A DNA stretch of 64,000 nucleotides from Salinibacterium sp. UTAS2018 (GCF_004118935.1 NZ_CP035375.1:558001-622000); one strand, 5' to 3'; numbered from the stretch's first letter, positions 1-10,734 are shown. Translations and numbers: made by a program. The notes: generated by a model not told the origin, from the letters alone.

Positions 1-756
1 ACCGGCATTCTGCCCGTCGTTCTTCAGCCGGACTCCCCCGAAATCAATGAGGGACTTGACGATCTACAGATCGTCCGCCTCGTCGGCGATTGGGATGACA
101 CGAAAGAGGTTGTCGAAGGCGAGATCGAGATTGCTGGATCTCTCGGTGGACAGCTATTGCTGTGGGAGTACGCGACGGTTGTCGCGGGCCGTCTTCTCGG
201 CATCAATCCCTTTGACCAACCGGATGTTGAAGCTGCAAAGAATGCAGCGCGCGAGCTCATCGACAACCCGACGCCGCCGCAGGCACCTGCCTTTGTTGCT
301 GGGGATATCGAAGTCCGCGGTACCGATGACGTAGTCGCCGACAGCGCGGACCTCGCCGGTGTTATCTCGTCGTTGCTGTCCTACTTGGATGATGATGGGT
401 ACGTTGCAATTCAGGCCTACGCCGACCGTACTGCTTATCCTGAGCTCGCAGAGATTCGCGAACGCGCGGCAGCCCGCGCCAAGCGACCAGTGACCTTCGG
501 CTGGGGACCTCGGTTCCTGCATTCGACTGGACAATTCCATAAGGGTGGGCCTGCAGTGGGCGTGTTCCTGCAGATCATCGTTGTAGAAGATACCGACCTG
601 CAGATCCCAGACCGTCCGTTCACCTTCGGTGAGCTCATCCGCGCTCAGGCTGCGGGAGACGCGAGCGTTCTCGCTGGGCACGGCCGTCCCGTATTGAGCC
701 TCACGGTGTCGAATCCGAAGGTTTCGTTGCCGCTCGTTCTCGACGCGATCGGATAG
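1..756 (+). CDS. pgi: Glucose-6-phosphate isomerase, C-terminal part (partial)
   Basis: The reading frame is open from the first base, so the start lies upstream of the window; 251 residues are visible. The product interconverts glucose 6-phosphate and fructose 6-phosphate in the cytoplasm. The stretch LHSTGQFHKGG, about residues 178-188 of the visible part, is typical of the SIS-domain phosphoglucose isomerases of actinobacteria and of transaldolase-isomerase fusions. The missing N-terminus prevents me from deciding between a stand-alone Pgi and a transaldolase fusion. It lies 35 bases upstream of zwf on the same strand, which fits a tkt-tal-pgi-zwf-opcA-pgl pentose phosphate cluster. Confidence 0.9.
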   Translation, partial: TGILPVVLQPDSPEINEGLDDLQIVRLVGDWDDTKEVVEGEIEIAGSLGGQLLLWEYATVVAGRLLGINPFDQPDVEAAKNAARELIDNPTPPQAPAFVAGDIEVRGTDDVVADSADLAGVISSLLSYLDDDGYVAIQAYADRTAYPELAEIRERAAARAKRPVTFGWGPRFLHSTGQFHKGGPAVGVFLQIIVVEDTDLQIPDRPFTFGELIRAQAAGDASVLAGHGRPVLSLTVSNPKVSLPLVLDAIG

Positions 757-791
757 CTGCCGCTCGTTAGCGCAGCGTACAGAGGAGAAGC

Positions 792-2333
792 ATGCCCCCC
801 GTTGAGATCAGTGCCGACTTTAACCCGCTCCGTTTGGCGTCGGACCGCAGGCTTAATCGCATTGCAGGCCCGAGCGCTTTAGTAATTTTCGGCGTGACCG
901 GAGATCTATCGCGTAAGAAACTGATGCCGGCCGTGTACGACCTGGCCAACCGGGGGCTGCTTCCTCCTGGCTTCGCACTCGTGGGCTTCGCTCGCAGAGA
1001 GTGGGAAGACCAAGATTTTGAGAAGGTCGTGCATGACGCCGTAAAACAGTACGCGCGCACTCCCTTTGACGAGGACGTGTGGAATCAACTTGCTCAAGGC
1101 ATTCGTTTTGTGCAGGGCGAGTTCGACGATGCGGCGGCATTCGAGCGCCTCAAAGATACTTTGGCTGACTTGGATAAAGAACGCGGCACGATGGGTAACC
1201 ATGCGTTCTACCTCTCGATTCCGCCCAAATCGTTCCCCCAGGTAACCGAACAACTTCGCAACTCGGGTCTGGCTGAGCAACGCGAGGGCCGGTGGAGCCG
1301 GGTCGTGATTGAGAAGCCTTTCGGGAGCGATCTTCACACCGCCCGCGAACTCAACGATGTCGTTGAATCGGTATTTCCTCCCGACAGCGTGTTTCGCATC
1401 GACCATTACCTCGGTAAAGAAACGGTGCAGAATATTCTTGCGCTGCGGTTCGCCAACCAGCTATACGAACCCCTCTGGAACTCGAACCACGTCGATCATG
1501 TGCAGATCACCATGGCTGAAGACATTGGCGTCGGGGGTCGTGCCGGATACTACGACGGCATCGGTGCGGCTCGCGACGTCATTCAGAATCACCTTCTGCA
1601 ACTACTCGCGCTCACCGCTATGGAAGAGCCAGTGTCGTTCGACGCGGCCGACCTTCGTGCTGAGAAGGAGAAGGTTCTCTCTGCTGTGCGCCTCCCCCAG
1701 AACCTCGGAGAACACACTGCTCGCGGACAATACGCGGGAGGCTGGCAGGGCGGCGAAAAAGTTACCGGTTTCCTCGACGAAGACGGCATGAACCCTCAGT
1801 CAACTACCGAGACTTACGCTGCCATCCGCCTCGATATCGGTACGCGGCGTTGGTCTGGTGTTCCGTTCTACCTTCGCGCCGGTAAGCGCCTGGGGCGACG
1901 GGTCACTGAGATCGCGGTCGTTTTCAAGCGCGCACCGCAGTACCTCTTCGAGGAGAGCCGCACATCAGCACTAGGCCAGAACGCGCTCGTTATTCGAGTG
2001 CAGCCTGATGAAGGCGTCACGATTCGTTTTGGTTCTAAAGTGCCCGGTGCAGAAATGCACGTTCGCGACGTCACAATGGACTTCGGATACGGCCACGCCT
2101 TCACTGAGGCAAGCCCGGAAGCCTATGAGCGATTGATTCTCGACGTCCTCCTCGGCGATCCCCCGTTGTTCCCTCGCCACGAAGAGGTTGAGCTCAGCTG
2201 GAAGATTCTCGATCCCATTGAAGAGTTCTGGGCTACGCAGGGTGCCCCAGAGCAATACCGTCCCGGAACATGGGGCCCGAAGTCTGCCGATGACCTCATG
2301 GAGCGCGACGGCAGAGTCTGGAGACGACCATGA
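792..2333 (+). CDS. zwf: Glucose-6-phosphate 1-dehydrogenase
   Basis: Oxidises glucose 6-phosphate to 6-phosphoglucono-lactone with NAD(P)+, the first step of the oxidative pentose phosphate pathway. The 513-residue protein has the nucleotide-binding motif GVTGDLSRKK (34-43), EKPFG (174-178) and the substrate/catalytic signature RIDHYLGKE (202-210). Length is normal for the family. The ATG is preceded by GAGGAG at 782-787, four bases upstream. It overlaps opcA by four bases (ATGA), so translation of the two is probably coupled; OpcA is the known partner and allosteric effector of this enzyme in actinobacteria and cyanobacteria. Confidence 0.98.
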   Translation: MPPVEISADFNPLRLASDRRLNRIAGPSALVIFGVTGDLSRKKLMPAVYDLANRGLLPPGFALVGFARREWEDQDFEKVVHDAVKQYARTPFDEDVWNQLAQGIRFVQGEFDDAAAFERLKDTLADLDKERGTMGNHAFYLSIPPKSFPQVTEQLRNSGLAEQREGRWSRVVIEKPFGSDLHTARELNDVVESVFPPDSVFRIDHYLGKETVQNILALRFANQLYEPLWNSNHVDHVQITMAEDIGVGGRAGYYDGIGAARDVIQNHLLQLLALTAMEEPVSFDAADLRAEKEKVLSAVRLPQNLGEHTARGQYAGGWQGGEKVTGFLDEDGMNPQSTTETYAAIRLDIGTRRWSGVPFYLRAGKRLGRRVTEIAVVFKRAPQYLFEESRTSALGQNALVIRVQPDEGVTIRFGSKVPGAEMHVRDVTMDFGYGHAFTEASPEAYERLILDVLLGDPPLFPRHEEVELSWKILDPIEEFWATQGAPEQYRPGTWGPKSADDLMERDGRVWRRP

Positions 2334-3304
2334 TCGTTGATTTGCCCAATACCACCACGGCCAAGATCTCAAAGGCGCTCGTTCGCATTCGAGAAGACGG
2401 TGGTGCAGTTGCTCTTGGACGCGTACTCACGCTGATTATCGCGACGGAGTTTGGGAACGAGGAAGAAGCCATCGAGGCGGCTAACGACGCCTCGCGTGAA
2501 CACCCCATGCGCGTTCTCGTGGTCTCGACCAGCCCGACAGCTCCGTCGTCGGACGAGGAAGCTCGAGTGGACGCGCAGATTCGTGTAGGCGGCGATGCCG
2601 GAGCAAGTGAAGTCATCGTCGTGACTGCCTACGGCGACGCCGCGCTCGATCAAGAGAGCCTTGTCACTGGGCTCCTGCTGCCGGATGCGCCCGTAGTCGC
2701 ATGGTGGCCCGGAGAAGGCCCTGAGAGTGCATCCGAATCGCCGCTAGGCCGAATTGCGCAGCGGCGTATCACGGACGCAGCAGCAAGCGCCTCTCCGCTC
2801 GACGCAATGCACCGCATGTGCAAGACGTACGTTCCTGGCGACACTGACTTTGCATGGACTCGGCTTACGCTGTGGCGAGCTCAGTTGGCGGCTGTCCTCG
2901 ATCAGCCTCCTTACGAGCCGATCACCGCTGTCACCGTGAACGGCGCCGCAGACTCCGCCTCCACGATGCTGCTCGCAGCGTGGCTGCAGATGCAGCTTGA
3001 GGTTACCGTGACGCTCGAAGTCGCGGAGGGATCGCCGGTCCCCACGGGAATCCATGCTGTTGTGCTTGAACGCGCCTCTGGCATTATCACTCTGAAGCGC
3101 AACGTGGCATCGATTGCTACGCTCACGCAGCCAGATCAGCCGGTGCACGACATTTCACTGCCCCGTCGCAGCCTTCGCGACTGTCTCTCAGAGGAACTGC
3201 GCCGGCTCGACCCCGACAAGCTGTTTGGAAACGTCGTTCGATACGGCGTGAGCGAGATCACCGGTGTCGAAATCGAAAAGTATGTGAAGGCAAAAATCTC
3301 ATGA
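2330..3304 (+). CDS. opcA: Glucose-6-phosphate dehydrogenase assembly protein OpcA
   Basis: OpcA-family protein of 324 residues, known to bind and activate glucose-6-phosphate dehydrogenase. The family-typical segments PDAPVVAWWPG (about residue 118) and the DTDFAWTRLTLWR region (about 172) are both present. It has no catalytic function of its own that I can see. It starts inside the zwf stop codon and ends inside the pgl start codon (two ATGA overlaps), so zwf, opcA and pgl form a tightly coupled unit. Confidence 0.95.
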   Translation: MIVDLPNTTTAKISKALVRIREDGGAVALGRVLTLIIATEFGNEEEAIEAANDASREHPMRVLVVSTSPTAPSSDEEARVDAQIRVGGDAGASEVIVVTAYGDAALDQESLVTGLLLPDAPVVAWWPGEGPESASESPLGRIAQRRITDAAASASPLDAMHRMCKTYVPGDTDFAWTRLTLWRAQLAAVLDQPPYEPITAVTVNGAADSASTMLLAAWLQMQLEVTVTLEVAEGSPVPTGIHAVVLERASGIITLKRNVASIATLTQPDQPVHDISLPRRSLRDCLSEELRRLDPDKLFGNVVRYGVSEITGVEIEKYVKAKIS

Positions 3305-4104
3305 GCAACGAGCGTCGTGCAATAGTCCACCCCAACAAGACTGAGTTAGCTCAGGCTGTCGCGGCACATTTCCTCTCCAAAGTTCCGCATATTATCGAGG
3401 AATTTGATGAAGCCACTGTTGTATTGACCGGTGGCACCATGGGTCAGGCAGTGCTAGCCGCCATAAACAAGTCACCGCAACGAGACGCCGTCGACTGGTC
3501 GCGCGTCAATTTCTGGTGGGGCGATGAACGGTGGCTTCCCGCAGGAGATCCCGAGCGCAACGACGCCCAGGCGCGCGCTGCACTTCTGGATCACATTCCG
3601 GTCAATCCCGCCCGAATTCACGCGGTCGCCGCGTCTGACTCCGGCTTGTCACTGGATGACGCGGCTCAGGCGTACGCCAATGATCTCCGCGCGCACGCAG
3701 CCCGCAATGGCCGATACCCAAACTTCGACATCGTTTTTCTGGGCGTCGGTCCCGATGGACACATCGCATCGCTGTTCCCCGAGCGCGAAGGCATTCGCGA
3801 GCAAGAGCGCACAGTAATTGCAGTCCGCAACTCCCCTAAACCGCCCGACGAACGTGTCAGCCTCACGCTTCCCGTCATCAACTCCTCAGTGCGCATCTGG
3901 GCAGTCGTCGCCGGCGCCGATAAGGCGTCGGCGCTTGGGCTTACGCTTGCCGGCGCGAGCTACAACGAGGTGCCCGCAGCGGGCCTCGAAGGACGTCGCA
4001 AAACGTTGTTCCTCGTCGATCAAGAAGCCGCCGCCCAAGTTCCGGCTTCGCTCATCGATCCCGGGCAGTTCTGGACGAGCGCGGACTCCACCGACGAGCA
4101 CTAG
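3301..4104 (+). CDS. pgl: 6-phosphogluconolactonase
   Basis: Hydrolyses 6-phosphogluconolactone, the product of Zwf, to 6-phosphogluconate. The 267-residue protein belongs to the NagB/DevB-type lactonases: WWGDERWLP (72-80) and LGVGPDGHIASLFPE (147-161) are the two family signatures. It starts within the last codon of opcA (ATGA) and is the last gene of the + strand operon, closed by a strong hairpin at 4158-4190. The next step (6-phosphogluconate dehydrogenase) is not encoded in the window. Confidence 0.97.
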   Translation: MSNERRAIVHPNKTELAQAVAAHFLSKVPHIIEEFDEATVVLTGGTMGQAVLAAINKSPQRDAVDWSRVNFWWGDERWLPAGDPERNDAQARAALLDHIPVNPARIHAVAASDSGLSLDDAAQAYANDLRAHAARNGRYPNFDIVFLGVGPDGHIASLFPEREGIREQERTVIAVRNSPKPPDERVSLTLPVINSSVRIWAVVAGADKASALGLTLAGASYNEVPAAGLEGRRKTLFLVDQEAAAQVPASLIDPGQFWTSADSTDEH

Positions 4105-4157
4105 GAATTGGCGTTGGCTCATGCTCATTAATTGAGTTGAGCAACATAGATGCAACA

Positions 4158-4190
4158 GAAAGGCCCCCACGGTAACCGTGGGGGCCTTTC
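4158..4190. terminator. Bidirectional terminator between pgl and rbpA
   Basis: A perfect 15 bp inverted repeat (arms 4158-4172 and 4176-4190, loop TAA) lies between the convergent genes pgl and rbpA. The arms end in GAAA/TTTC, so either strand gives a short U run after a GC stem. It can serve both operons. Confidence 0.9.
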
Positions 4191-4256
4191 TCTTGCATGA
4201 AATCGGTGAGTGTCTTGCGACAGGATCTGACCGAAGCTACACGTCAGTCTTAATCG

Positions 4257-4619
4257 CTAGGACGTGATGGTTCCGCGACGAGTACGTAGCTGCACAAGCG
4301 CTTCGTCGAGCAGACCGGCAGCCTCATCATCGCTACGACGTTCCTTCACATAAGCCAAATGAGTCTTATACGGCTCAAGTTTCGCGACCGACGGCGGATT
4401 CTCTTTATCCCTACCCGCAGGAAGCCCCGTCGAGGGCGAATTAATCGTCTCTGGGATATCTTCTTCAGGCACGTTGGCAGCAAAAGCTCGAACGGTTTCG
4501 TTGCCAGCAGCGTCCCAGTAGGAGATTTGCACGCGCTCGGCCTGAAAACCGCGATCTTGCTCGCCCATGGGGCCCGAGCCTACGCGCGAACCACGAATTG
4601 CACTTCCACCTGACGCCAT
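4257..4619 (-). CDS. rbpA: RNA polymerase-binding protein RbpA
   Basis: Actinobacteria-specific transcription factor that binds the sigma subunit and stabilises the open promoter complex. The 120-residue product carries the family features: an N-terminal MASGGSAIRGSRVGSGPMGE tail, a small middle domain, and the C-terminal LLDEAL region that contacts sigma. An in-frame extension to 4703 exists, but the ATG at 4619 is preceded by a GAAGGA ribosome-binding site (4625-4630) and matches the conserved N-terminus, so I chose it. It is the last gene of the gap-pgk-tpiA-secG-rbpA run. Confidence 0.95.
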   Translation of the reverse strand: MASGGSAIRGSRVGSGPMGEQDRGFQAERVQISYWDAAGNETVRAFAANVPEEDIPETINSPSTGLPAGRDKENPPSVAKLEPYKTHLAYVKERRSDDEAAGLLDEALVQLRTRRGTITS

Positions 4620-4648
4620 TGTGTTCCTTCGTTTGAGGCTAGAGGTTC

Positions 4649-4897
4649 TTAGGCGCCGTCGAACTTGGTGATGAGGCCAAGAACCACGATGCAGCTGATC
4701 CACACAATGCCGAGGATCACCGTAATACGGTTGAGGTTGCGTTCCGCAACACCCGACGCCCCGAGGTTGGATGTGACTCCTCCTCCGAACATATCGGAGA
4801 GACCTCCACCGCGACCGCGGTGAAGAAGGATAAGAAGTGTGAGCAGCAAGCTCGTGATAGCGAGCAATACCTGCAGCACAACCTGGAGAATTTCCAC
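4649..4897 (-). CDS. secG: Preprotein translocase subunit SecG
   Basis: Small subunit of the SecYEG membrane channel. The 82-residue product has two hydrophobic segments (about 3-24 and 55-76) separated by a Gly-rich loop (GRGGGLSDMFGGG), the standard SecG plan. I chose the GTG at 4897 because it begins at the first membrane segment and has AAAGG a few bases upstream; the longer frame to 4999 would add a hydrophilic tail and run into tpiA. The position after tpiA is conserved in many actinobacteria. Confidence 0.93.
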   Translation of the reverse strand: MEILQVVLQVLLAITSLLLTLLILLHRGRGGGLSDMFGGGVTSNLGASGVAERNLNRITVILGIVWISCIVVLGLITKFDGA

Positions 4898-4943
4898 AAA
4901 GAACCTTTCGAACAGGCCGTAGCGGCCTCGAACAGTATAGCGT

Positions 4944-5741
4944 TTAGGTGCCGACGTGCTTGGAGAAGCGCGAGATGCTGGCAAATTCGGCCACATCAAG
5001 GCTCGCGCCGCCCACGAGGGCGCCGTCGATGTTCGGCTCTCGCATGAGACTTGCGATGTTGCTCGACTTCACGGAGCCGCCGTAGAGGATACGGGTGGCT
5101 GCGGCCACGTCATCGCCCAGCACTTCAGCAAGCGTCTCACGGAGACGGGCAGCTACCTGTTCTGCCTGTTCCGGGGTCGCGGCCTTGCCGGAGCCGATGG
5201 CCCAAACAGGCTCATAGGCTACGACAATCTCGGGCGTGCCCGTGATCCCGGCTAGTCCAGCTTTGAGCTGAGCAACGGGAACGGCGCTCGGTCCGTGAGC
5301 TTCGAGGTCGTCGGCAGTTTCGCCCACGCACAAGACGGGAACGAGGCCGTGCTTGAGCGACGCAGCAACCTTGCGAGAGAGTTGCTCGTCGGTCTCACCG
5401 TGCATCGTTCGACGCTCTGAGTGGCCGACCAGAACATAGCGGCAGTCGAGAGAAGCGAGGAACGCCCCCGAGATCTCACCCGTGTAAGCACCCGAATCGT
5501 ACTCAGAGACATCTTGGCCACCGAAGCGGACGTCAAGCTTGTCAGCCGCGACGAGGGTCTGTACCGACCGCAGGTCAGTGAACGGAGGAAAGACCGCTAC
5601 CTCTGCGCCATCGACGCCAAAATCGTGATTTGCGTCCTTGAGCGTCCATGCAAGCTTCTGCACGAAGGCGATGGATTGAAGATGGTCGAGATTCATCTTC
5701 CAGTTGCCCGCAATGAGCGGGACGCGCTTTACCTTTGCCAT
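4944..5741 (-). CDS. tpiA: Triosephosphate isomerase
   Basis: Interconverts dihydroxyacetone phosphate and glyceraldehyde 3-phosphate. The catalytic residues are all present: N13 and K15 in GNWKMN, H107 in GHSERR and E177 in YEPVWAIG, with the phosphate-gripping YGGSVK loop near the C-terminus. Length (265) is normal. The ATG is preceded by a GGAGGT site and overlaps the end of pgk by 13 bases, so the two are translationally linked. Confidence 0.98.
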   Translation of the reverse strand: MAKVKRVPLIAGNWKMNLDHLQSIAFVQKLAWTLKDANHDFGVDGAEVAVFPPFTDLRSVQTLVAADKLDVRFGGQDVSEYDSGAYTGEISGAFLASLDCRYVLVGHSERRTMHGETDEQLSRKVAASLKHGLVPVLCVGETADDLEAHGPSAVPVAQLKAGLAGITGTPEIVVAYEPVWAIGSGKAATPEQAEQVAARLRETLAEVLGDDVAAATRILYGGSVKSSNIASLMREPNIDGALVGGASLDVAEFASISRFSKHVGT

Positions 5742-6946
5742 CCAAGTACCTCCAGTCCGGGAAGCTGCTTGCCCTCAAGGAACTCGAGGCTTGCACCGCC
5801 ACCCGTAGAAATGTGACCAAATTGGTCGTCGTCGAAACCTAATGCGCGCACTGCAGCGGCTGAGTCGCCGCCACCTACTACGCCGAAACCGTCGGTATCG
5901 GTCAGTGCCTGAGCGATCGCCTTCGTACCCGCGGCGAACGCCGGGAACTCGAACACGCCCATCGGGCCGTTCCAGAAGACTGTCTTCGACTCGCGAATTA
6001 CCTGAGCGAACCGCGCTGCGGTCTCAGGACCGATGTCGAGGCCGATGCCGGACGCACCGAATTCAGTATCTTCGATCGCGTGCGCTGACGTAACAACGTG
6101 TGCTGCGTCGGGACCGAATGATGCGGCCACGGCGATATCAGTGGGCAGCACGATTTCGACACCAAGCTCATCCGCTTGCGCCAGATAGCGCATAACGGTC
6201 TCGAGCTGGTCTTGCTCAAGAAGGCTTGCTCCGACTTTGTAACCCTGTGCAGCGAGGAAGGTGAAGAGCATTCCACCACCGACAAGGAGCGAGTTGACGC
6301 GGGGAAGCAGCGCTCCGATGACATCGAGCTTGTCGGACACCTTGGAACCGCCCAAGACAACGGTGTAGGGACGCTCGGGGGTGACCGTGAGTCGTTCGAG
6401 AACGCCCAGTTCGGTCTCGATGAGCAATCCTGCGGCACTCGGAAGCGCTTGAGCAAGCTCGAAAACGCTAGCTTGTTTGCGGTGCACGACCCCGAAACCG
6501 TCAGAGACGAACGCGTCGCCGAAGCGAGCGAGCTTGCGAGCAAACTCTTCGCGTTCGATCTCTGACTTCGAAGTTTCACCGGAGTTGAACCGCAGATTCT
6601 CCAACAGCGCTACGCCACAGTCTTCGAGGTCCGCGACGGCCTGTTCGGCCGCGTGACCTACTGTGTCCTTGGCGAACACGACTGCCTTGCCCAACAGCTC
6701 CGAGAGTCGCTGAGCGACAGGCTCGAGGCTGTACTGAGCATCGGGTTCTCCTCCGGGGCGACCTAGGTGAGAAACGATAACCACTCGAGCGCCCTCGTTG
6801 ATGAGAGCGTTGAGCGTCGGCAGGGACGCGCGAATGCGACCGTCGTCGGTGATCTGACCGTCCTTGAGGGGAACATTCAGATCACACCGGACGATGACGC
6901 GCTTTCCGCGCAAGTCGGAGAGCGTTGAAAGAGTTCTGAGGCTCAT
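5729..6946 (-). CDS. pgk: Phosphoglycerate kinase
   Basis: Transfers phosphate from 1,3-bisphosphoglycerate to ADP, the first ATP-yielding step of glycolysis. The 405-residue sequence has the N-terminal substrate signature VRCDLNVPL, the GPMGVFE hinge motif and the GGGDSAAAV nucleotide loop. It lies 12 bases after gap and overlaps tpiA by 13. No clear Shine-Dalgarno sequence precedes the ATG, which suggests that it depends on coupling to gap. Confidence 0.98.
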   Translation of the reverse strand: MSLRTLSTLSDLRGKRVIVRCDLNVPLKDGQITDDGRIRASLPTLNALINEGARVVIVSHLGRPGGEPDAQYSLEPVAQRLSELLGKAVVFAKDTVGHAAEQAVADLEDCGVALLENLRFNSGETSKSEIEREEFARKLARFGDAFVSDGFGVVHRKQASVFELAQALPSAAGLLIETELGVLERLTVTPERPYTVVLGGSKVSDKLDVIGALLPRVNSLLVGGGMLFTFLAAQGYKVGASLLEQDQLETVMRYLAQADELGVEIVLPTDIAVAASFGPDAAHVVTSAHAIEDTEFGASGIGLDIGPETAARFAQVIRESKTVFWNGPMGVFEFPAFAAGTKAIAQALTDTDGFGVVGGGDSAAAVRALGFDDDQFGHISTGGGASLEFLEGKQLPGLEVLGWQR

Positions 6947-6958
6947 GATCGTCGAGAG

Positions 6959-7981
<1,023 letters not shown>

Positions 7982-8047
7982 TCAGGCGTCTACGACGCGT
8001 CGTGCTGTAGTGGTGGGGGTGTTGCATTTAGCGGAGACAGGGCTTAA

Positions 8048-8065
8048 GCCGGGGCCTAACCCGGC
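8048..8065 (-). terminator. Probable sodA terminator
   Basis: Just downstream of the sodA stop, GCCGGG and CCCGGC form a six-base stem around a GCCTAA loop. An overlapping palindrome GGCTTAAGCC (8041-8050) offers an alternative fold. There is no U run, so the assignment rests on position and stem strength. Confidence 0.5.
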
Positions 8066-8075
8066 CACGATGCCG

Positions 8076-8702
8076 CTACGAGAGTAGCAGGAGACCGTTT
8101 GTCTTCGAGCGAGCTGCGCTGAAGCGGTCTTGTACGTTTGCCCAGTCAACGATGTTCCAGAACGCCTTGACGTAGTCGGCACGAACGTTCTTGTAGTCCA
8201 GGTAGTACGCGTGCTCCCACACATCGAGCATGAGGAGCGGCACGATACCGGCAGGAAGGTTTCCCTGCTGATCGAAGAACTGAACAATGATCAGTCGTTC
8301 TCCGATCGAGTCCCAGGCGAGGACTGCCCAGCCCGAGCCTTGGACGCCCATGGCCGTGGCAGTGAAATGTGCGGTGAACTTGTCGAACGATCCAAAGTGG
8401 TCGTCGATCGCGCTCTCGAGGTCACCTGTGGGCTTGTCGCCGCCGTTGGGCGACATGTTGGTCCAGAAAATTGAGTGGTTGACGTGGCCGCCCAGATTGA
8501 AGGCCAAGTCTTTCTCGAGCTTGTTCACATTGGCGAGGTTGCCGGAGTCGCGAGCCTCTGCGAGGCCTGCAATCGCTGCATTCGCACCCGTGACGTAAGC
8601 CTGGTGGTGCTTGCTGTGGTGGAGCTCCATGATCATCGCGCTGATGCTTGGCTCGAGCGCGGAGTAGTCGTACGAGAGTTCGGGAAGAGTGTAGTCAGCC
8701 AT
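8076..8702 (-). CDS. sodA: Superoxide dismutase, Mn/Fe type
   Basis: Converts superoxide to oxygen and hydrogen peroxide in the cytoplasm. The four metal ligands fit H28, H76 (in NHSIFW), D160 and H164 (in DVWEHAYY). The GG pair and Q121-containing region around residues 119-124 resemble manganese forms, but I would not decide the metal from sequence alone. An AGGAGG ribosome-binding site precedes the ATG. It lies between whiA and gap, a place where other actinobacteria often have no gene, and is probably transcribed on its own. Confidence 0.96.
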   Translation of the reverse strand: MADYTLPELSYDYSALEPSISAMIMELHHSKHHQAYVTGANAAIAGLAEARDSGNLANVNKLEKDLAFNLGGHVNHSIFWTNMSPNGGDKPTGDLESAIDDHFGSFDKFTAHFTATAMGVQGSGWAVLAWDSIGERLIIVQFFDQQGNLPAGIVPLLMLDVWEHAYYLDYKNVRADYVKAFWNIVDWANVQDRFSAARSKTNGLLLLS

Positions 8703-8809
8703 CGAAAGTCCTCCTAGGATCTAGATTCCTGAACCGGCTGTAAGCACGGACAGGCGATGGTTCCAGTCTAACCACGTCCATGCGACACTCGTGCCGCATG
8801 GAGGGAACG

Positions 8810-9793
8810 CTAAGCCTCGTCCAACTCCGCAGGGAGGTTGGCCTCGGTGCCAGCGACGCCCAGATCGCTCGCCCGCTTGTCAGCCATCGCGAGCAAACGA
8901 CGAATACGGCCGGCCACCGCATCTTTAGTCATGGGCGGGTCAGCGTGATGACCGAGTTCGTCGAGACTCGAGTCGCGGTGACTCAGACGAAGCTCCCCCG
9001 CGTAACGGAGATGCTGGGGAACGTCATCGCTCAGGATCTCGAGCGCACGCTCAACGCGTGCACAGGCCGCGACTGCTGCTTGTGCCGAGCGCCGCAAGTT
9101 CGCGTCGTCGAAATTCACTAGACGGTTGGCCGTGGCACGCACTTCTCGGCGTTGACGAAGCTCATTCCAGCTCACCACGGTGGTATTTGCACCCATGATC
9201 GTGAGCATGGCGCTGATCGCTTCACCGTCGCGAACGACCACACGATGTACTCCGCGGACTTCACGAGCCTTGGCTGCTACGCGAAGTCGGCCAGCCGCAC
9301 CCACCAGCGCCATGGCAGCTTCGTTGCCGGGGCATGTTACTTCGAGGGCAGCAGAACGACCTGGATCGGTCAGCGAGCCGGCTGCGAGGAACGCTCCGCG
9401 CCACACAGCCGCGAGTTCTCCGCGGCCGCCGGTGGTCACTCGATTGGGAAGTCCACGGATGGGGCGCCGACGAGCATCCAGAAGCCCGGTCTGACGAGCC
9501 AAGGTCTCTCCCCCGTCGAGCACGCGGACGAGCAGGTTGTTAGTTCGACGGCCGCCGCCAGAAGAGGCGACGCGCGAAATCTCCGAACGAACTCCGTACA
9601 GTTCCGCAATATCGCGGCGCACCCGGCGCGCGAGCAACTCGCTCTCCACCTCCGACTCCACCGCGATGCGGCCAGAGATCAGGTGAAGCCCACCGGAAAA
9701 ACGCAAAATCGTCGCGAGCTCAGCAGCACGCTCGCTTGTCTTACCTAACTGAATTCGTGCCAGTTCGTCTTTGACTTCAGCAGTTAATGCCAC
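8810..9793 (-). CDS. whiA: Sporulation/cell-division regulator WhiA
   Basis: WhiA proteins join a LAGLIDADG-homing-endonuclease-like N-terminal domain to a C-terminal helix-turn-helix; in Streptomyces WhiA activates sporulation septation genes, and non-sporulating bacteria keep it for cell division. The 327-residue sequence matches this plan, with the basic HTH region at about 271-315. The start is a GTG after a GGAAGG site. It follows rapZ by 44 bases; the usual intervening gene yvcK is absent. Confidence 0.95.
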   Translation of the reverse strand: MALTAEVKDELARIQLGKTSERAAELATILRFSGGLHLISGRIAVESEVESELLARRVRRDIAELYGVRSEISRVASSGGGRRTNNLLVRVLDGGETLARQTGLLDARRRPIRGLPNRVTTGGRGELAAVWRGAFLAAGSLTDPGRSAALEVTCPGNEAAMALVGAAGRLRVAAKAREVRGVHRVVVRDGEAISAMLTIMGANTTVVSWNELRQRREVRATANRLVNFDDANLRRSAQAAVAACARVERALEILSDDVPQHLRYAGELRLSHRDSSLDELGHHADPPMTKDAVAGRIRRLLAMADKRASDLGVAGTEANLPAELDEA

Positions 9794-9837
9794 TAACTGG
9801 CCTTCCTTTGAGATGACGGTCCGGTTGGATGAGTAAT

Positions 9838-10713
9838 CTACTCTCGTCCACGGTCCCGATGCTTGATACTGACGGCTACACCGGGCAGGCCGCTAAGAAT
9901 AGCTGACAACTCTTCGGCAATCGCGACGGAACGGTGTTTGCCACCAGTACAGCCGATCGCGATCGTTGCGTGTCGTTTATTCTCGCGTTGATACCCGGCG
10001 AATACAGGTTCGAGGGCTCGTGCGTAATCCGCAACGAACTCCTGTGCTCCGGGCGCCCCAACAACATAGGCACGAACGCGTTCATCGAGTCCATCTAATG
10101 CTTTGAGTTCGGGCTCCCAGAAAGGATTCGGTAAAAATCTGCAGTCAGCAACCATGTCGGCGTCTGCTGGAAGACCGTACTTAAATCCGAAGCTCTCAAT
10201 AGTAATACGCAATCCAGCATCGTTCTCCGCAGAGAATTTCTCGATGATGGTGGTGGCGAGTTGGTGGATGTTGAGATCCGTCGTGTCGATGATGATGTCG
10301 CTGTTCGAACGAATCTCTGCCATACGGGTTCTCTCCGCAGCGATGCCGTCTAGCGGGGTGCCCTCTTCTTGGAGCGGGTGCGGCCGACGTACTTGCTCGA
10401 AACGGCGAACGAGAGCGGCATCCTCCGCATCCAGAAAGAGAACTCGCAGGGACGTCGAGGCACGCAATGCTTCGATCGCATGCTGAGCATCCGAGAAAAG
10501 TTTTCCGCCGCGCACGTCGATGACAGCTGCAACGCGAGGAAGCGAGTCACCCGCGCGGTGCGCAAGGTCGACCAGTGGTAAAAGCATCTGCCGCGGGAGG
10601 TTGTCGACCACGTACCATCCGAGGTCTTCGAGGGCGTTGCCAACAGTCGAGCGCCCGGCGCCGGACATGCCGGTCACAATGAGTACTTCCTGCTGCTCTG
10701 TGACGGGTTTCAT
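9838..10713 (-). CDS. rapZ: RNase adapter protein RapZ (nucleotide-binding)
   Basis: RapZ/YvcJ-family nucleotide-binding protein of 291 residues. In E. coli RapZ steers RNase E to the small RNA GlmZ; the role in actinobacteria is not established. The Walker A-like loop GMSGAGRS (15-22) has arginine in place of the usual lysine, the [13 protein letters not shown] segment follows, and the C-terminal GCTGGKHRS motif is conserved. It sits between uvrC and whiA. No good Shine-Dalgarno site precedes the ATG, and the 21-base gap from uvrC suggests co-transcription. Confidence 0.93.
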   Translation of the reverse strand: MKPVTEQQEVLIVTGMSGAGRSTVGNALEDLGWYVVDNLPRQMLLPLVDLAHRAGDSLPRVAAVIDVRGGKLFSDAQHAIEALRASTSLRVLFLDAEDAALVRRFEQVRRPHPLQEEGTPLDGIAAERTRMAEIRSNSDIIIDTTDLNIHQLATTIIEKFSAENDAGLRITIESFGFKYGLPADADMVADCRFLPNPFWEPELKALDGLDERVRAYVVGAPGAQEFVADYARALEPVFAGYQRENKRHATIAIGCTGGKHRSVAIAEELSAILSGLPGVAVSIKHRDRGRE

Positions 10714-10734
10714 GGTGTGTTCAGACTACCTGAG

